From contig NC_088775.1 of the NCBI RefSeq assembly GCF_954871325.1, forward strand, positions 40,277,561 to 40,341,560: a stretch of DNA of 64,000 nucleotides. The letters run 5' to 3'. Origin of the DNA: Gordionus sp. m RMFG-2023 (taxonomy: Eukaryota; Nematomorpha; Gordioida; Chordodea; Parachordodidae). The notes below the pieces were generated by a model that saw only the letters and a list, made by a program, of their open reading frames with translations, was not told where the DNA came from and did no database searches. Of this stretch, positions 49,010 to 61,329 are shown one piece after another; position 1 is the stretch's first letter, and every line of letters starts with the position of its first letter. Both the position numbers and the translations under genes were made by a program.

Positions 49010-49660
49010 TATAGTATGCTTATAATATATAATCTTCAAAATAGGGTAAATAAAAAGAAATATGCATAAAAACTAGACAAATACAATCAACTAAATGCTT
49101 TTATTAAAAAATATCAAGATTTGTGATTAATTTCAAAATCAATAATATTAACAAAATAGAATTGTTATTATAAATATTTTGGTCAATTTTTTTTGCATTT
49201 ACATCATCATATTCAAATGGCAGATACATTTTCAGCAAAATAAAGCTTCATACTTAGTATACACTATTATTGGGTTATTGAAAAATGTGGCAACAATTCG
49301 CACGATATATGGCCCATTCAGCATTCTTATTCACCTTTTCTATTATATACCATCTTGAGTATAAAATAATATATATTTTATCATTTTTGCAGCATCAGAA
49401 AGACCATATGTGATCTAATCAAACCATAGGAGTCTTGTTTTCCTGTAATCTTCATACTTATACATCTAATTATTTTTTAAAAACTTAAATAGTAACATAT
49501 TTAAATTTTAAAAAAAATAATGTTCTGAATTTAAGATATAATCATCAAAATTCAAGGTAATGAAAGAAACAAACCCATATACTATGAATATTACAAAAAA
49601 AATAAACCCATATAATCAGGCAAAATTTATTATCATTTTTAAATTATTATTAAAAACAAT
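49010..49660. other. no gene seen
   Basis: AT-rich sequence between the LINE and the unidentified coding block; no ORF or repeat recognised. Confidence 0.4.
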
Positions 49661-50423
49661 TCCCATCTGGTTCAATTGTTTCCAACCATGATGGATCAGT
49701 TAGCACTTTTCCTATATTTTTGGGGACTTTCTTTTTTGCTGATACTAAATTTATGCGAGAAGCATGATATTTCCTCCAAATATTGGTAGTTGGATTATAA
49801 AATTTTTAAAATGGATACTGAATGATTTTCACTAGCATGTCATCTATGGCCTAAAATATTTAAAAAAATCTAATTAATCACGATTTTTAAAAATTACAAT
49901 TAACTGTAAATAATTAAAAAATCTTATAATATTTTAACTTTGAGTCTGAGTGTACAAAGTCTACAAGGTTCACTTGAAGATCCTTCAAAAGGCTGAAGAA
50001 GATTTTTTATCATATAATTAAAAAGGTTTATAAATTTGCCTATATCAACAATTTACCTTTGGTAATAATTATTTTTGGGTCAGTAAAATTTTGGGAATTA
50101 AGGTCTTGATCTTGATAGCCAACATCATGTTGTAGTTAAATCACTTTGTCTATGAATTTTTTATTTATGATTTTCTTTGGAATTGTAAGCTTTTTCTATA
50201 TAATTTACAATTAACAATAAATAAAATCAAAATACTTTTTGCGAATCCATTAATGTAAATCCTAATCAGGGGCGGACTGGCCATAATACTAGAGGCATTT
50301 TGCCCACGAGTACACGAGAAAATGTCGATTTTTAAAGCCTATCATAGGAAAATATCAAAAAAGAGGCCGATTTATGCTCACGTTATTTTCTCTTATCATT
50401 TATTTATTTTTAATGATATCTCT

Positions 50424-50810
50424 TAGAGGTCTGCAATGGGCGGGTTTTTATACCCGCCCGCCCATTTATCTATAAATTTTGTTCCCGCTCACCCACCTAA
50501 TGTTTAAAAATTATTTTAATGGCTGGTTTGGCTCTTTATATATTTAAATGTATATTTAATTAAACATAAATATGCAATATTATGAAATAAAACTTATTTT
50601 TAATTAATTGAAGTCTTTTTGCCCATTTCGCCTTAAAAATATCAAAAATTTACCCGCCCACGCCCGCCCATTTAAAAATTTTTTTTTAACAAGACCGCCA
50701 CCCGTCCAATGTTATAGGTATTTATAAAACTTCGACCATGCCCAAGTATAGGGGCGTGGGCAGGCAAGCATGGGCGGACGTGCGAAAAACCCGACCAATG
50801 CATTCATCTA
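50424..50810. mobile_element. 387-bp GC-block miniature hAT
   Basis: It starts TAGAGGTCTGCAATGGGC and ends accaatgcattcatcta. Flanking 8-bp duplications ATATCTCT at 50416-50423 and 50811-50818 are perfect. Blocks of cccgcccgccc type near both ends and an AT-rich middle place it with the copies at 1252 and 18020. It inserted into the larger hAT, so that hAT is older. Confidence 0.92.
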
Positions 50811-51414
50811 ATATCTCTATTATTTTAATATCACATTCCTTGAGAATTATCATGCCATTTACTATATTTTAATCCATAAAATATCAATAACGTCGCTTGA
50901 CGCTATACATCATTACCACATGCTTTTCTTTGTTTTTTTCATATGAAGTGAAAAGTCTTTCGTTTGAGTTTGAGTAGAATGAAAACTAAGTTTTGGTGAA
51001 TTTTTATATTATATTTCTTGTTCTTAATTCATTGAAATTAAATAAAACCCAGGTATAATAATTATAATAAAATAAATTTTTGATCAATTTGATTTTCTAA
51101 TGTTTCTTTTTAATATTAATTAATTTTTATGTTATTTTTTTACTAATTAACTCAACGAACAGATTGTTGAAATCTTACCTAATATTTGGATTACTAGATA
51201 TCATTTGCAAAAATTTTCAGTAAAATTTATTGTACAAACCAAATATAATAATCAACGGGGTGGGAGATATATCTTAATATTAAAGTATACCCTAATATTA
51301 AGATATATCTCCCATTATTTATATGATCATTAAATTGAGATGTATGTAAAAAGTCAATAACAACTTATATATATTTCATGCGCAATATTTGAATCCAAGG
51401 CATTTTGATGAAAT

Positions 51415-51890
51415 AAAATAAATATTAAAGGTATTTCTGAAAAAGCCTTGGAAAAACTAGCATATTGGCAAATATATTTAGTTAAATTACGTAACGAATT
51501 GTGTTCATTTGCCAGTGTATTCAAGGGTTTAATAGCTTAAATGAAAGGACGATGATATCGTATCGTGAGGAGTCAAATGAAGAAGATGGAGTATTACAAT
51601 ATGATAATACCTCAGAGTGTGATAATAAATGTAACGAGAAGTGTTTAATATGCGTATATGAAATTCTTAACAGATACAATATGCATACAAGTGCATACAC
51701 TAATTTATTTTTGGCATATGAATACATTTTAACTTTGTCATTTACGCAATTGTGAGAGAACACATTAATAAAATTAAAAAAATTTTTAAATAAGCTGAGA
51801 ACTAATATAGGCCAGGAAAAATTAGAAGTGTTTATAATAATGTCAGTTGAACGAAAACTATTATCGCAGGAAATCAAAAATATTGTTTAA
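51415..51890 (+). pseudogene. hAT transposase C-terminal remnant
   Basis: Reading includes GISEKALEKLAYWQIYLVKL (about 51427), FKGFNSLNERTMISYREES (51524-51575), LNRYNMHTSAYTNLFLAYEY and ILTLSF, then, after a frame change, CERTLIKLKKFLNKLRTNIG and EKLEVFIIMSVERK. This is the ZMYM1-type hAT C-terminus; the Glu of CERT is the catalytic one. The N-terminal and core parts are gone, so the element is non-autonomous. Confidence 0.75.
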
Positions 51891-52500
51891 TTGCGCAAAG
51901 ATTCAAAGTTAATGAGAGATTTATCAATGTAGAAAATTATAAATTATCTAAAATTATTTTATTTAAATCATATTTATATCTATTTACAATATGATCGGTG
52001 CCTGATTTTATAAGTGCAGCAATTTTATTCTCTGTGCAATATTGTATAATTGCAATAATTTTATATGTGTAATAATTGATTTTATATATTAAAGCATGTA
52101 TTATTTTATATTTAACATGTGATGTATTATTTGATTTATAAATATAATATACACCATCAATATGATTTTAGATGTGCAATTTTTAAATAAAATATTATGA
52201 TTATCATGATGAATCCATTTACGGGAACCCACCGAAGGCGGAACAAAAACAAGCCTTCGACCCGCTAGAAAGAGAGCGAACCGCTATAAAAAATGCCCAC
52301 GACACAGTAGCGTCGCCGGTCCGCCCCTGATCCTAATTTAGCACTTTTATTTAATTTCTTAAGCAATTGTATTTCTTTCACGATATTATTTATACATCCA
52401 TTTTCTTGATCAAAAAATATTGGGTAATTGCCTTTATCAATATATCTTCGTAACTTTTTATCGATTTGGAAAAATAACCCTTAATTCATAGTGAAGCGCA

Positions 52501-53940
52501 ATTACGATTTAGCAGCGATATCGTAAGCAACCGATCAGCTGGCATGAAAAGGGGCGAAATTTTTTTAATTACATGAGAACGGCCAAAGTATTTATTAATT
52601 CTATTTTATCTTTATATATATTATATAGGAAACTTATAATTACATTCTAAAACATGTAAAATCATACACAATAACCACAAATTGTATTAAATATCCTATA
52701 ACCATTGAAGTAAACCTCATGGTAATAATAAAGTACTTTATTATTTAAATAAATTTTTTTATCTAAGTATTTAGCCTGTCTGTAGATACTCTACTTTAGC
52801 CTATTCCTTCAAAATGAGGATTTCAACCATCCTAAAAATTATTAGAACAAAATGCCTAGCTATATGGTAAACCTTAATTAATATTCATATGCCACCACTA
52901 ACTTTGTGAGATTAGCAGAGGTGTAATATAGTGTATTTATATATATTATTATTTAAAAGGAGTTTGAAATAAAGTGGAATTTACCTGTGTTGGTAGTATT
53001 GATGGAAAACACTTATTACAAAATCTAATATAAATTTATTATGCTTATATTTATTCAAAAATCCTATATTATAGATAAATATTATGTTTATAAATATATT
53101 TTTTATAAATTAAATTATATCTTATTTTGTATTTTATATATTTTTTAATAAGAATAAACTTACAATTAATATAGTCTAAACTCATTATAAAATATAAATG
53201 TATGGATATGTCACTAAAAAAGCTATGTAGTATAATTTTATTTAAAAAAAAGCAAATAAGGTATTAATATTTATAAAAATATATTTTATTTCAAATAATA
53301 TAAATATATATAAAATATCTATTTCAAATAATATAGATTATACAAAATAATTTTATTTAATTTATACATAAATATAATATATTAAAATTGTGTAGAACAT
53401 CATATATTTGATTAGTTAAATCATTTTTCTGCTTTGCTTTTCTGTACATTTATCCAATTTTTCCCTCAATATAAGACATATGCCATATTCATAATTTTTA
53501 TTTTTAAACATCTAGTATACTTTCCTCTTCTAATTTTATAAGTATTTTAAGTTTATCTATTTTCATAAATTAAATAATAAACATAAATTACCAATGTCAT
53601 TAAACTTTCTCTTAGGACATTTATAATATGAACTATGACAACAGAAGATATAGATCCTTCAATATAAATAATATATTTTTAGATATTAACTACCAGACTC
53701 AGTACCATGTTAATTGATGCAGGACTTTTGGGAATAATTACCTTTCAATGTATTGTCACTATCAATGAGGTCAGCTAAATAATAATATCAATGAGTTCAG
53801 TTTAAATAAATATCTTACCAATTCAAATCTTATATTTTACATCCTTTATCTCCCCTTTATTTCATTGACACCTTTGTTAAATCTGGTGGTATAAAAATGA
53901 GGACTTTTGTAATTTAAATAATAATTTTATCTTTATTAAT
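52501..53940. other. no gene seen
   Basis: Long AT-rich stretch, poorest in G+C at 53000-53400, with simple tatata and aaataatataaata repeats. No ORF or element end recognised. Confidence 0.45.
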
Positions 53941-54148
53941 AGGTTTGATATTTTCAAAAAAAGTCCAGAATTGAGTAATTTCAGATTAAAAAATGTAAAA
54001 TATGTGATATATTCACCAAAGGCGGTATTTAACGAATCAATATTTCAAAATCAGGCGACAAATACAAATGATTTGTTTTGTGACTCAAATTGCGCGGTTA
54101 ATTATAAATGCGATATGATATTTACTGTATTTTGTATTCATCACGTCT
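53941..54148 (+). CDS. candidate orphan exon, cysteine-rich
   Basis: After an acceptor-like TTTATTAATAG (ending 53941), 69 codons are open before a TAA at 54149. The reading contains SPELSNFRLKNVKYVIYSPK and LFCDSNCAVNYKC followed by FCIHHV. Four clustered cysteines suggest an extracellular or metal-binding piece. No partner exon was found; 53899 ATGAGGACTTTT is a possible start but the phase does not fit. Family unknown. Confidence 0.25.
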
Positions 54149-54359
54149 AAATCGCAACCGAATATAATTTTATTCTAAAAGGCCATTTGGCTTAAGTCTA
54201 TCATCTTCACATGAAAACAGTATTTTAAAGATTAGACAAATATTTTGTTTAAAATAGGCAATAGACTTTTTATTTCATACTATATAATAATAATTAGATA
54301 TAGAGTATTTTAACACAGAAACGAAGATGATAATAATTTATTTTTTAAAAAAACATACA

Positions 54360-54910
54360 TTTTTCACGTCAAGTCATGAACTCAAGTCGCGACTCGAGTT
54401 ATAAATTTGAGTGGTGAACTCAAGTCGCGACTCGAGTTTTGAACTTGAGTCGTAAACTCAATAAATAGTTTATTAAATTTTATGAAACATTGCTTATATA
54501 ACTGTTATTTATTGGTTAATTTAATTGTGTAAAACCCAGATCCGTGGCTTAAGTCTAAAAATCAACTAAACTAGCAATGAGCACAAACCACAAGCACAAC
54601 CAATATATTTTAAGTTGTTTTTTCTTGACCTTATTAAGGTATATAAATATATGATTATTAGAGGCATCAATCGATAGCTAATTAGAACTATCGAATAATT
54701 AGTAAACCAAGCGCCACCTCTCTATGGCAATTACTACGTAGGTCTAGGTTAGAATTATTATCGGCACCAAATGTTGATATGATGAATTGGTATCAAATAA
54801 GTCGAGTTTCACCTAAATATGGTGTATATAAATTTGACTTATGAGCGGGGGTATAAAATAATATGGTTACTCGTATAAAATTTTTAACCTAACAAGATGT
54901 TTATTATGAA
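54360..54910 (+). repeat. diverged inverted repeat, left arm, with palindromic motifs
   Basis: It pairs in inverted orientation with about 61330-61790, at roughly 70-75% identity by eye. Shared parts include aactcaagtcgcgactcgag, gaggcatcaatcgatagcta-type sequence and accaagcgccacctctc. The block gactcaagtcgcgactcgag is nearly its own reverse complement and recurs three times here. Confidence 0.7.
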
Positions 54911-54959
54911 AATCGCGAAGAAGGGGAGGGGGGGGGGTGTTACTGCTTAAATCATACTG

Positions 54960-55794
54960 TGATGTATATTGCCGACTGTTTTTTAGATGAACCAAAGCTC
55001 TATTATGTCAAGACAAACATTGGTTTTATTTTAGACCTTTTTTTTATCGGGATAATTTTTTATCCCACGAAAATAATTTAGCTGGCTCACTAATATTATA
55101 TTCCTATCCAGGCCTGAAAATTTTTTTTCAATAATTAATTTAATTTGAATTTATTTTTTGTTTTTTCGAAATTTTCCTCTTTTAATAAAATATTATTTGT
55201 TTTCATGGTACTTTTAAAATAAATAAGATCAAGAGCTGTTTAAATTTTTTTTTATAAAAAATGGGGGGGGGGGGGGGGGGGTAGATGAATAGCATACAAA
55301 AATTTTTATAATTTTATTTCAAATTCTTTTTTCTTGATGATTGAATATCCCTTATAACATTAAAATTAAAATCTAAAAATTCTATAATTATATTTTGAAA
55401 AAAAGATTAAAGGAAAATAATACATTTAGATTAATTCAATTTATTAGTCACAAATCACAATACACATATTATTATGTTTTTTATTTTAATTTTGAATGAA
55501 TTTAGCGCCTAGCTGGCACCACCAATTTTTTGTATATATTTTAAAATTATTATTTTAGAAAATAAATAACCAATCCCTCCCCTTGTTTCTTTCTCCCAAA
55601 ATAAATCTATCATTTTAAAAAAAATTTTGGGCTATTTTAAAAAGTTATAAAAAAGTAAAATTTTCTTGTTTTTTTCACCATTAACAATATTTATTTCTTT
55701 TAAAGATAATTTTTTTTATTTGTAAATAAATTTTTGATAATATATTTTTTCAAAAATTTTATTCTTATTTTTGATTACAAGTGCAAATTATTTT
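54960..55794. other. AT-rich, long G run, no gene
   Basis: Contains an 18-20 base G run at 55263-55282 and another at about 54924. 55500-55520 (gcgcctagctggcaccacc) resembles the tggtgccagcc block of the palindromic element at 8412. No ORF recognised. Confidence 0.45.
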
Positions 55795-56358
55795 GTTAAA
55801 TATAAAAGAATACATACTCAATATAAAAATCAATTACAGATAAAATTATTGCAATTACACAATATTGCACAGAAAATAAAATTGCTGCACTTATGAAATC
55901 AGGTACAGATCATATTGTAATATAAATAAGATTTAAAAGAATTAAGATAATATATCATTTTTACGTTAATAAATCTCTCATTAAGTTTGAGCAAATAAAC
56001 AAAAATATCTTCTAGTTCAACCTGCGCTAATACTTCTCGTTCAACTGACATAATTAAAAACGCTTCTAATTTTTCTTGGTCTATATTAGCTCAGCCTATT
56101 TTTATAATTTTTAATTTACTAAATGTTCTCTCGCAATTAACCTCCGCAAATGACAAAATTAAAATAAAATGTATTCATATACCAAAAATAAATTAGTGTA
56201 CGCACTTTTGTGCATATTGTAGCTTTTAATGATTTCCTACACGCCTCTTAAATACTTATTACATTTATTATCAAATCATATTGTAATATTCTATCTTCTT
56301 CATTTAACTCCTCACTTGTACATATGATATCATCGTCCATTTCATTTAATTTTGCTAT

Positions 56359-56568
56359 TGAAGAGAATAACGAAAATAACGATTATGGTGAGAGTAAGTA
56401 ATAAAACATTTTATTCACTAACTTTTCTCTTTTTTAATCGACTATTTATATATTTTTTACAAACTAAAATTAGACTATAATATTAAAAAGGTTAACATAT
56501 AAAAATAAAATTGTAACTAAAATAAAATATAATTTGAATAAATATAAGTTGAATTTGAATTCATAACA
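56359..56568 (-). repeat. 3' LTR of the Gypsy element
   Basis: 210 bp, starting TGTTATGAATTC on the element strand. It is preceded by a purine-rich tract at 56569-56581 and is nearly identical to the partner at 60434-60643. Confidence 0.95.
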
Positions 56569-59500
56569 TTCTCCTTCTTCTAAAAAGCCTTCACATAAGT
56601 CTAATTATGTTATCATAGTTAGTTTATTCATAAAGTTGTTTCATAAGTCCATGTAATCGTTGGCTTGTATCAATCGTTGGTTTGTTTAAATCGATTTTGC
56701 ACGTTGGTTTATTTAAATCGTAAGCTTGATTTCCTTACATAAGTTGTCTCCATAAATCATAATGTTGTTATATAGCTTGCTTGGTAGTACTCAGTTGTTA
56801 TTATTATCATTTTTCAAAATTGTTATTATCAGTAAGTTGCGAATAATAGTTCATCAAATTGGATATAAGAATAACCGAAGAATGATAAATCAATAAGATT
56901 GTTATTTAATATTTTCAGCGTTTTGATTTTTTGCGTTTTAATATTTAATTTATTTTATATTTTAAGTTATGTAGTCTTTTAGATAAACAGGTTTTTGTTT
57001 AATTCGCACAGGTCTAGAAATAGGTGGTATATCGATATTATCAGTAATTTTTATATTTTTGTCCAGACTTCCCTCCTTAAAAGAATCCTTAGAGTCATAA
57101 TTAATAAGTGTGTTAAAACAGTTTCTAATTTTTATATGATCTAAATGTCTCCTCAAAATACCTTTCTCTGTCTTAATTTGGAACATCATGTCACTTTCTT
57201 TATGTGTGATCATACCTTTGCACCATTTATCATCACCTTGTACTTTGTACCAAAATAAATCTACTACGTTAAAGGTTCTATTTCGTGGTGAAGTAACGTT
57301 TATTTTATTCTCCTTCTCCTCCAACGGTCTTAATAAGTCCCATTTAATTCTAATATCTCGATTAAACATTCTCTGAGATGGTATAACTCCTGTAGTATCA
57401 TTACGCGTATTTCTGTAATTAAATAAAAATTTGCCAAGTGCGATATCTAGGTCAATTTTAATATTCCTTTTCATATGTGTTTTGAACGTTCTCACCATGC
57501 GTTCTACCTGGCCATTGGATTGCTGATGATAAGCAGATGTGAGCACATGTTTGATACCAAAATTGTTGCAAAATTTTTCAAAATCGTTACTCGTAAAGTT
57601 AGTGCCGTTATCAGTAATTATGGTTTCAGGTATTCCATATAGCGAAATAGTTTTAAAAATTTCTTTTAAAGTAACATCAGTCGTAATATTTTTAACAGGA
57701 ATTATAATTGGAAATTTGCTGTAGGCATCGACTATTACCAATTTTTTGTGAAAAACGGACCCTCATAATCTATGTGTATCCTTTCAAACGTTTTGATTGC
57801 CGAAACCCATGGTTTTTGTATCTTTATAGGATTATCATGATATAGTTACAATCGTCACAGCTTTTCACTTCCATTACTATGTCATTGTTTATACCAGGCC
57901 ACCACATGTAATCTTTGGCTAAGGATTTGATTTTTCCTGCTCCCAAGTGACCTTCATGTAATGACTGTAGTATATTTTTTCTCATAGAAGACGGAATTAT
58001 GATTCTGTTGCTTTTGTAAAGACAATCCTTAATTATACTTAATTCCAAATCAATGTTTTTATAAATATTATTCATTATAGGCCTGTTATTCTTAATATCA
58101 TTTATGACTTGTTTTAATTCAATATCTTTCAAAGTTTCATCACGAATTTGATTAAAATTAATAGGGAAATCTCCTATTCATTTATTATAGTGATATTTAT
58201 AACAGCTTCATCATGACATTCTTGTGGTAATCTCGAGAGACAATCAGGAACAACATTATATTTACCGGCTTTATACTTTATATTAAAATCATATCCTCCT
58301 AATGTAATATTCCACTTCTGGAGTCTTAAGGACATAGTGCTATTATCCTTAAGACCCTTGGTAAAGATGTGAACTAGAGGTTTATGGTAAGTAATAATTG
58401 TAAATTTCATGCCGATTAAGTATTCCTGGAACCTCCTTATAGCAAACATAATAGCGAGAGCCTCACCCTCAATATTGGTATAGTTCATTTCGGATTTTAA
58501 TAAAGTTCTTGACGCGAAAGCTATAGGTTTTTCTTTACCATATTTTTCAGTATGAAATAATACAGCTCCTAAACCACATTTCGATGCGTCAGTGGCTATC
58601 CCTATAGGTAATTCAGGGTTAAAATATGTCAAAGTAGGTGGAAGACTAATCAACTTCTTAAGATTATTAAAACTTTTAGAGTGTTCTAGGTTCCAAGCCC
58701 ATTTTTCTTTGTTGACAATCTTATAGAGAGTATTTCTTCAAAATTTTTCAAAAATTTTCTATAGTAGCCAGCCATTCCCAGAAATGTTGATCAGCAGCTG
58801 ATTTTGGTTCTGGCATATTAATTATTGCTTCAATTTTGTCGTGATTAGCATGAATCCCCTTAGCGTCAATATCATGACCCAGGAACCTCACTTTGTTTTT
58901 AAAGAACACACTTTTATTGAAGTTAGGTATTAGCCCATACGATGATATTCTATCAAACACTTTTTTATGTTGTTAAGGTGGGCTTCATCGTTTTTTCCAG
59001 TTATAAGTAAATTATCAATATAAAATATGACGTTACCCATGTCACCGAAGATTTGATCCGTTGCAGATGAGGTCTTAAGCCCAAAAGGAAGTCTAGTAAA
59101 TTGGTAATATCCCTTGTGCGTAGATATGGTTAAAATATTTCTGCAACTTTTATCAATTGGAATCTGTAAGAAAGCATTTTTAAAGTCAATTTTCGTAAAT
59201 TTCTTTCCTTCTGAAAGTTTAGCTATTAGATCATTGATTCGTGGTAGAGGGTATATGAAATCTTCTAGAGCTGGGTTTACAGTGTCCTTAAAATCAGCAC
59301 AAAGCCTAATGCTCCCATCATCTTTGTAGACAGTGGTCACAGGACTTGCCCATCGGACATCATTCACCGGCTCAATAATTTTATCATGTATCCATTTTTT
59401 AAGTTCATTGCTAACAAGATCAATTTTTGAATAAGGAATACGTCTAGCCGGTATAATTTTAGATGGGCATCTCTTCTTAAATGTAACTTGACACTTGCTT

Positions 59501-60433
59501 TGTTGATTGGCCCATTAGTCAAGTTGTAACTCGGATTTTTTAACATCTCTAATACCAAGTTTTTTAGCCAGACCATGAGGTATAATCGTATGTTTTGAGC
59601 CTGTGTCGACTTGCATACATGTAACAATATGGTTCACTTTTAAAGTAGTCATAAATGCATTATCTTTGTCATTGAGCATGTCATTAGATAAGTTGTTAAC
59701 ATTGAAATCGTTATCATCTTTGTTCTTTGTAGAGTAAACTTTCTCTTCAATAATTTCTTCAATATTCATATTGTAATCATTGTTGTTGTATTGTATTTGC
59801 TTTCTATTATTGTTGTCGCTACCTCTATAATTACTTAAGTTGTTGTTATATTGTATTTGCTTTCTCTGATTATTGTAACTACTATTATAATTATTTGAAT
59901 TGTTGTAATAAGATTGGTAATTGTTACGATTTCCGTCACCGTATTGGATCTGTTTTCTTTGATTATTATCATGCCATGTATTATTTCTACCATAATTAGA
60001 TTGATTATTATTGTTGTAGCGATAGTTATTGTAGTTATAGTTGTTATAATTATCGTGGTATCTCGAATTATTATTACCGTAATTCCTATCATTGTATCTA
60101 AAATTTTTGTTGTAATTCCTATCTTTATTTCTTTTATCATAATTATTTCTAAAATTATTTCTAAAATTATTATCAGGTCTAAAATAATTATTGTTGTCAT
60201 TTCTATTTCTATTGTTAAAGTTTTTATCTTTATTAGAATTTTTATCGTTATTCATATAACTTATATTATCAACATCTGATTAATCATTGATACTATCTAA
60301 TTTAATTCCTAGCTCAACCATTTCATTTAAGGTCAAATTAATATTTTTACAAAATTTTTTTTTTTTTTTAAAAAAGAAAAATTTATAAAAAAAATTTACG
60401 TCGTGGCGAGTTTTTTTTGCCTACGGAGCACCG

Positions 60434-60643
60434 TGAAGAGAATAACGAAAATGACGATTATGGTGAGAGTAAGTAAAAAAATATTTTATTCACTAACTTT
60501 TCTCTTTTTTAATCGACTATTTATATATTTTTTACAAACTAAAATTAGACTATAATATTAAAAAGGTTAACATATAAAAATAAAATTGTAACTAAAATAA
60601 AATATAATTTGAATAAATATAAGTTGAATTTGAATTCATAACA
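60434..60643 (-). repeat. 5' LTR of the Gypsy element
   Basis: 210 bp, partner of 56359-56568. The target duplication GCTAT follows at 60644-60648. The sequence just inside (cggtgctccg on the element strand) is the expected primer-binding position but does not match a tRNA end that I can name. Confidence 0.95.
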
Positions 60644-60790
60644 GCTATTAAATCTTTGAATATACTGGTAAATGAACACAATTTGTTACGTTGTTAAACG
60701 CTCAATATATTTGCGAATTGTGCCAGTTTTCCTAAGGCATTTTCAGAAATACCTTTACTATTTATTTCATCAAAATGCCTCATTTAAATT

Positions 60791-61329
60791 TTTTTAAGCG
60801 GTCACTCGCACTTTTTAAAATCAATTATCACGATTCTATGGTACATCTTTATTGAAATTTTAATTTAACATGTTTACAATATCTATTTTTACCCATTTGC
60901 TTTAAAAAAATTCAAAAATAACGATTATGACAATTGCCACTTTTTTTATGGTACATCATCACTGTTTAAAAAAATAACGATGACAAATGCTTAATAATAG
61001 TAAGCCAGAATATTATAATTAAAAGAAGCTTTAAATAACTTACTCGCCCATAATTTTAATATCTACTAAATGTTATTATATTTATTGGAGTCTTGAGTTC
61101 ACGACTTAAGTTGGTCGACTTATTCAACTAATGACTAGAGACTCTGAGTCGTAGATGGGTGAGCTCGACTTTTTAACAACAATGACAATAAAAATACCTG
61201 AAGATATTTTGGACTAGTTTTTATAGTATTTTTATAATTATTTAACATTGAATTAATAAAATTTGCATTTTTATATTTTTTTGTTAAAAATATTATCAAT
61301 AGTTTTCTTGAGCAGTTCAGTTATATAAG
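60791..61329. other. no gene seen
   Basis: AT-rich. 61098-61175 carries gactcaagt/acttgagtc-like motifs related to the inverted repeat arms. No ORF recognised. Confidence 0.4.

Larger units (their letters stand above)
50267..52329 (+). mobile_element. hAT element (CAGGGGCGGACTGGC family), deletion derivative
   Basis: The ends CAGGGGCGGACTGGC (50267) and GCCGGTCCGCCCCTG (ending 52329) form a perfect inverted pair, flanked by perfect 8-bp duplications ATCCTAAT at 50259-50266 and 52330-52337. 2063 bp. It carries a C-terminal transposase remnant and a nested GC-block miniature hAT (50424-50810). Another copy's 3' end is at 1-500, and a minus-strand relative is at 55795-60790. Confidence 0.96.
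49665..52500 (-). pseudogene. unidentified coding block, copy B, split by a hAT
   Basis: Minus-strand, 5' to 3': IDKKLRRYIDKGNYPIFFDQ and INNIVKEIQLLKKLNKS (52340-52480); then the hAT at 50267-52329; then SDLTT, DQDLNSQNFTDPK (50090-50140), SEPCRLCTLRLK (49925-49965) and a final stretch ending WLETIEPDGNCF before a stop at 49665. Splice-like sites (CTCAAA|GTTAAA, TATTTTAG|GCC) fit a multi-exon gene with ~90-nt introns. A stop in the last exon and a lost base near 50150 suggest decay. It matches copy A at 45250-45730. The family is unknown; the CRLC motif may bind metal. Confidence 0.45.
56359..60643 (-). mobile_element. Ty3/Gypsy retrotransposon (fossil, fairly young)
   Basis: Two 210-bp LTRs (56359-56568 and 60434-60643, TG...CA) are flanked by the 5-bp duplication GCTAT (56354-56358, 60644-60648). 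They differ at about three positions, so insertion is fairly recent. From the 5' LTR the recognisable parts are an Asn-rich gag tail (about 59.8-60.3 kb), aspartic protease (VDTGS, about 59.6), reverse transcriptase (59.0-59.4), RNase H (58.2-58.65), an integrase zinc finger (57.8-58.1) and the integrase core (57.0-57.7). The polypurine tract gaagaaggagaa abuts the 3' LTR. It is broken, with about half a dozen breaks; the tRNA primer cannot be assigned. Confidence 0.95.
55795..60790 (-). pseudogene. hAT transposase relic interrupted by a Gypsy element
   Basis: 55795-56358 and 60649-60785 are one hAT C-terminal region on the minus strand, homologous to 51410-52100. They share the gcattttgatgaaataaa block, the ERTF-type dimerisation region and the downstream tgcaatattgtgtaattgca. 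The Gypsy copy at 56359-60643 sits between, with the target sequence GCTAT on both sides. Stops are frequent. The element ends are not clear. Confidence 0.8.

Noticed and set aside
59835-60279. Isoleucine/valine-rich ORFs of 121 codons on both strands
   Set aside because: They are shadows of the Asn-rich gag tail of the Gypsy element.
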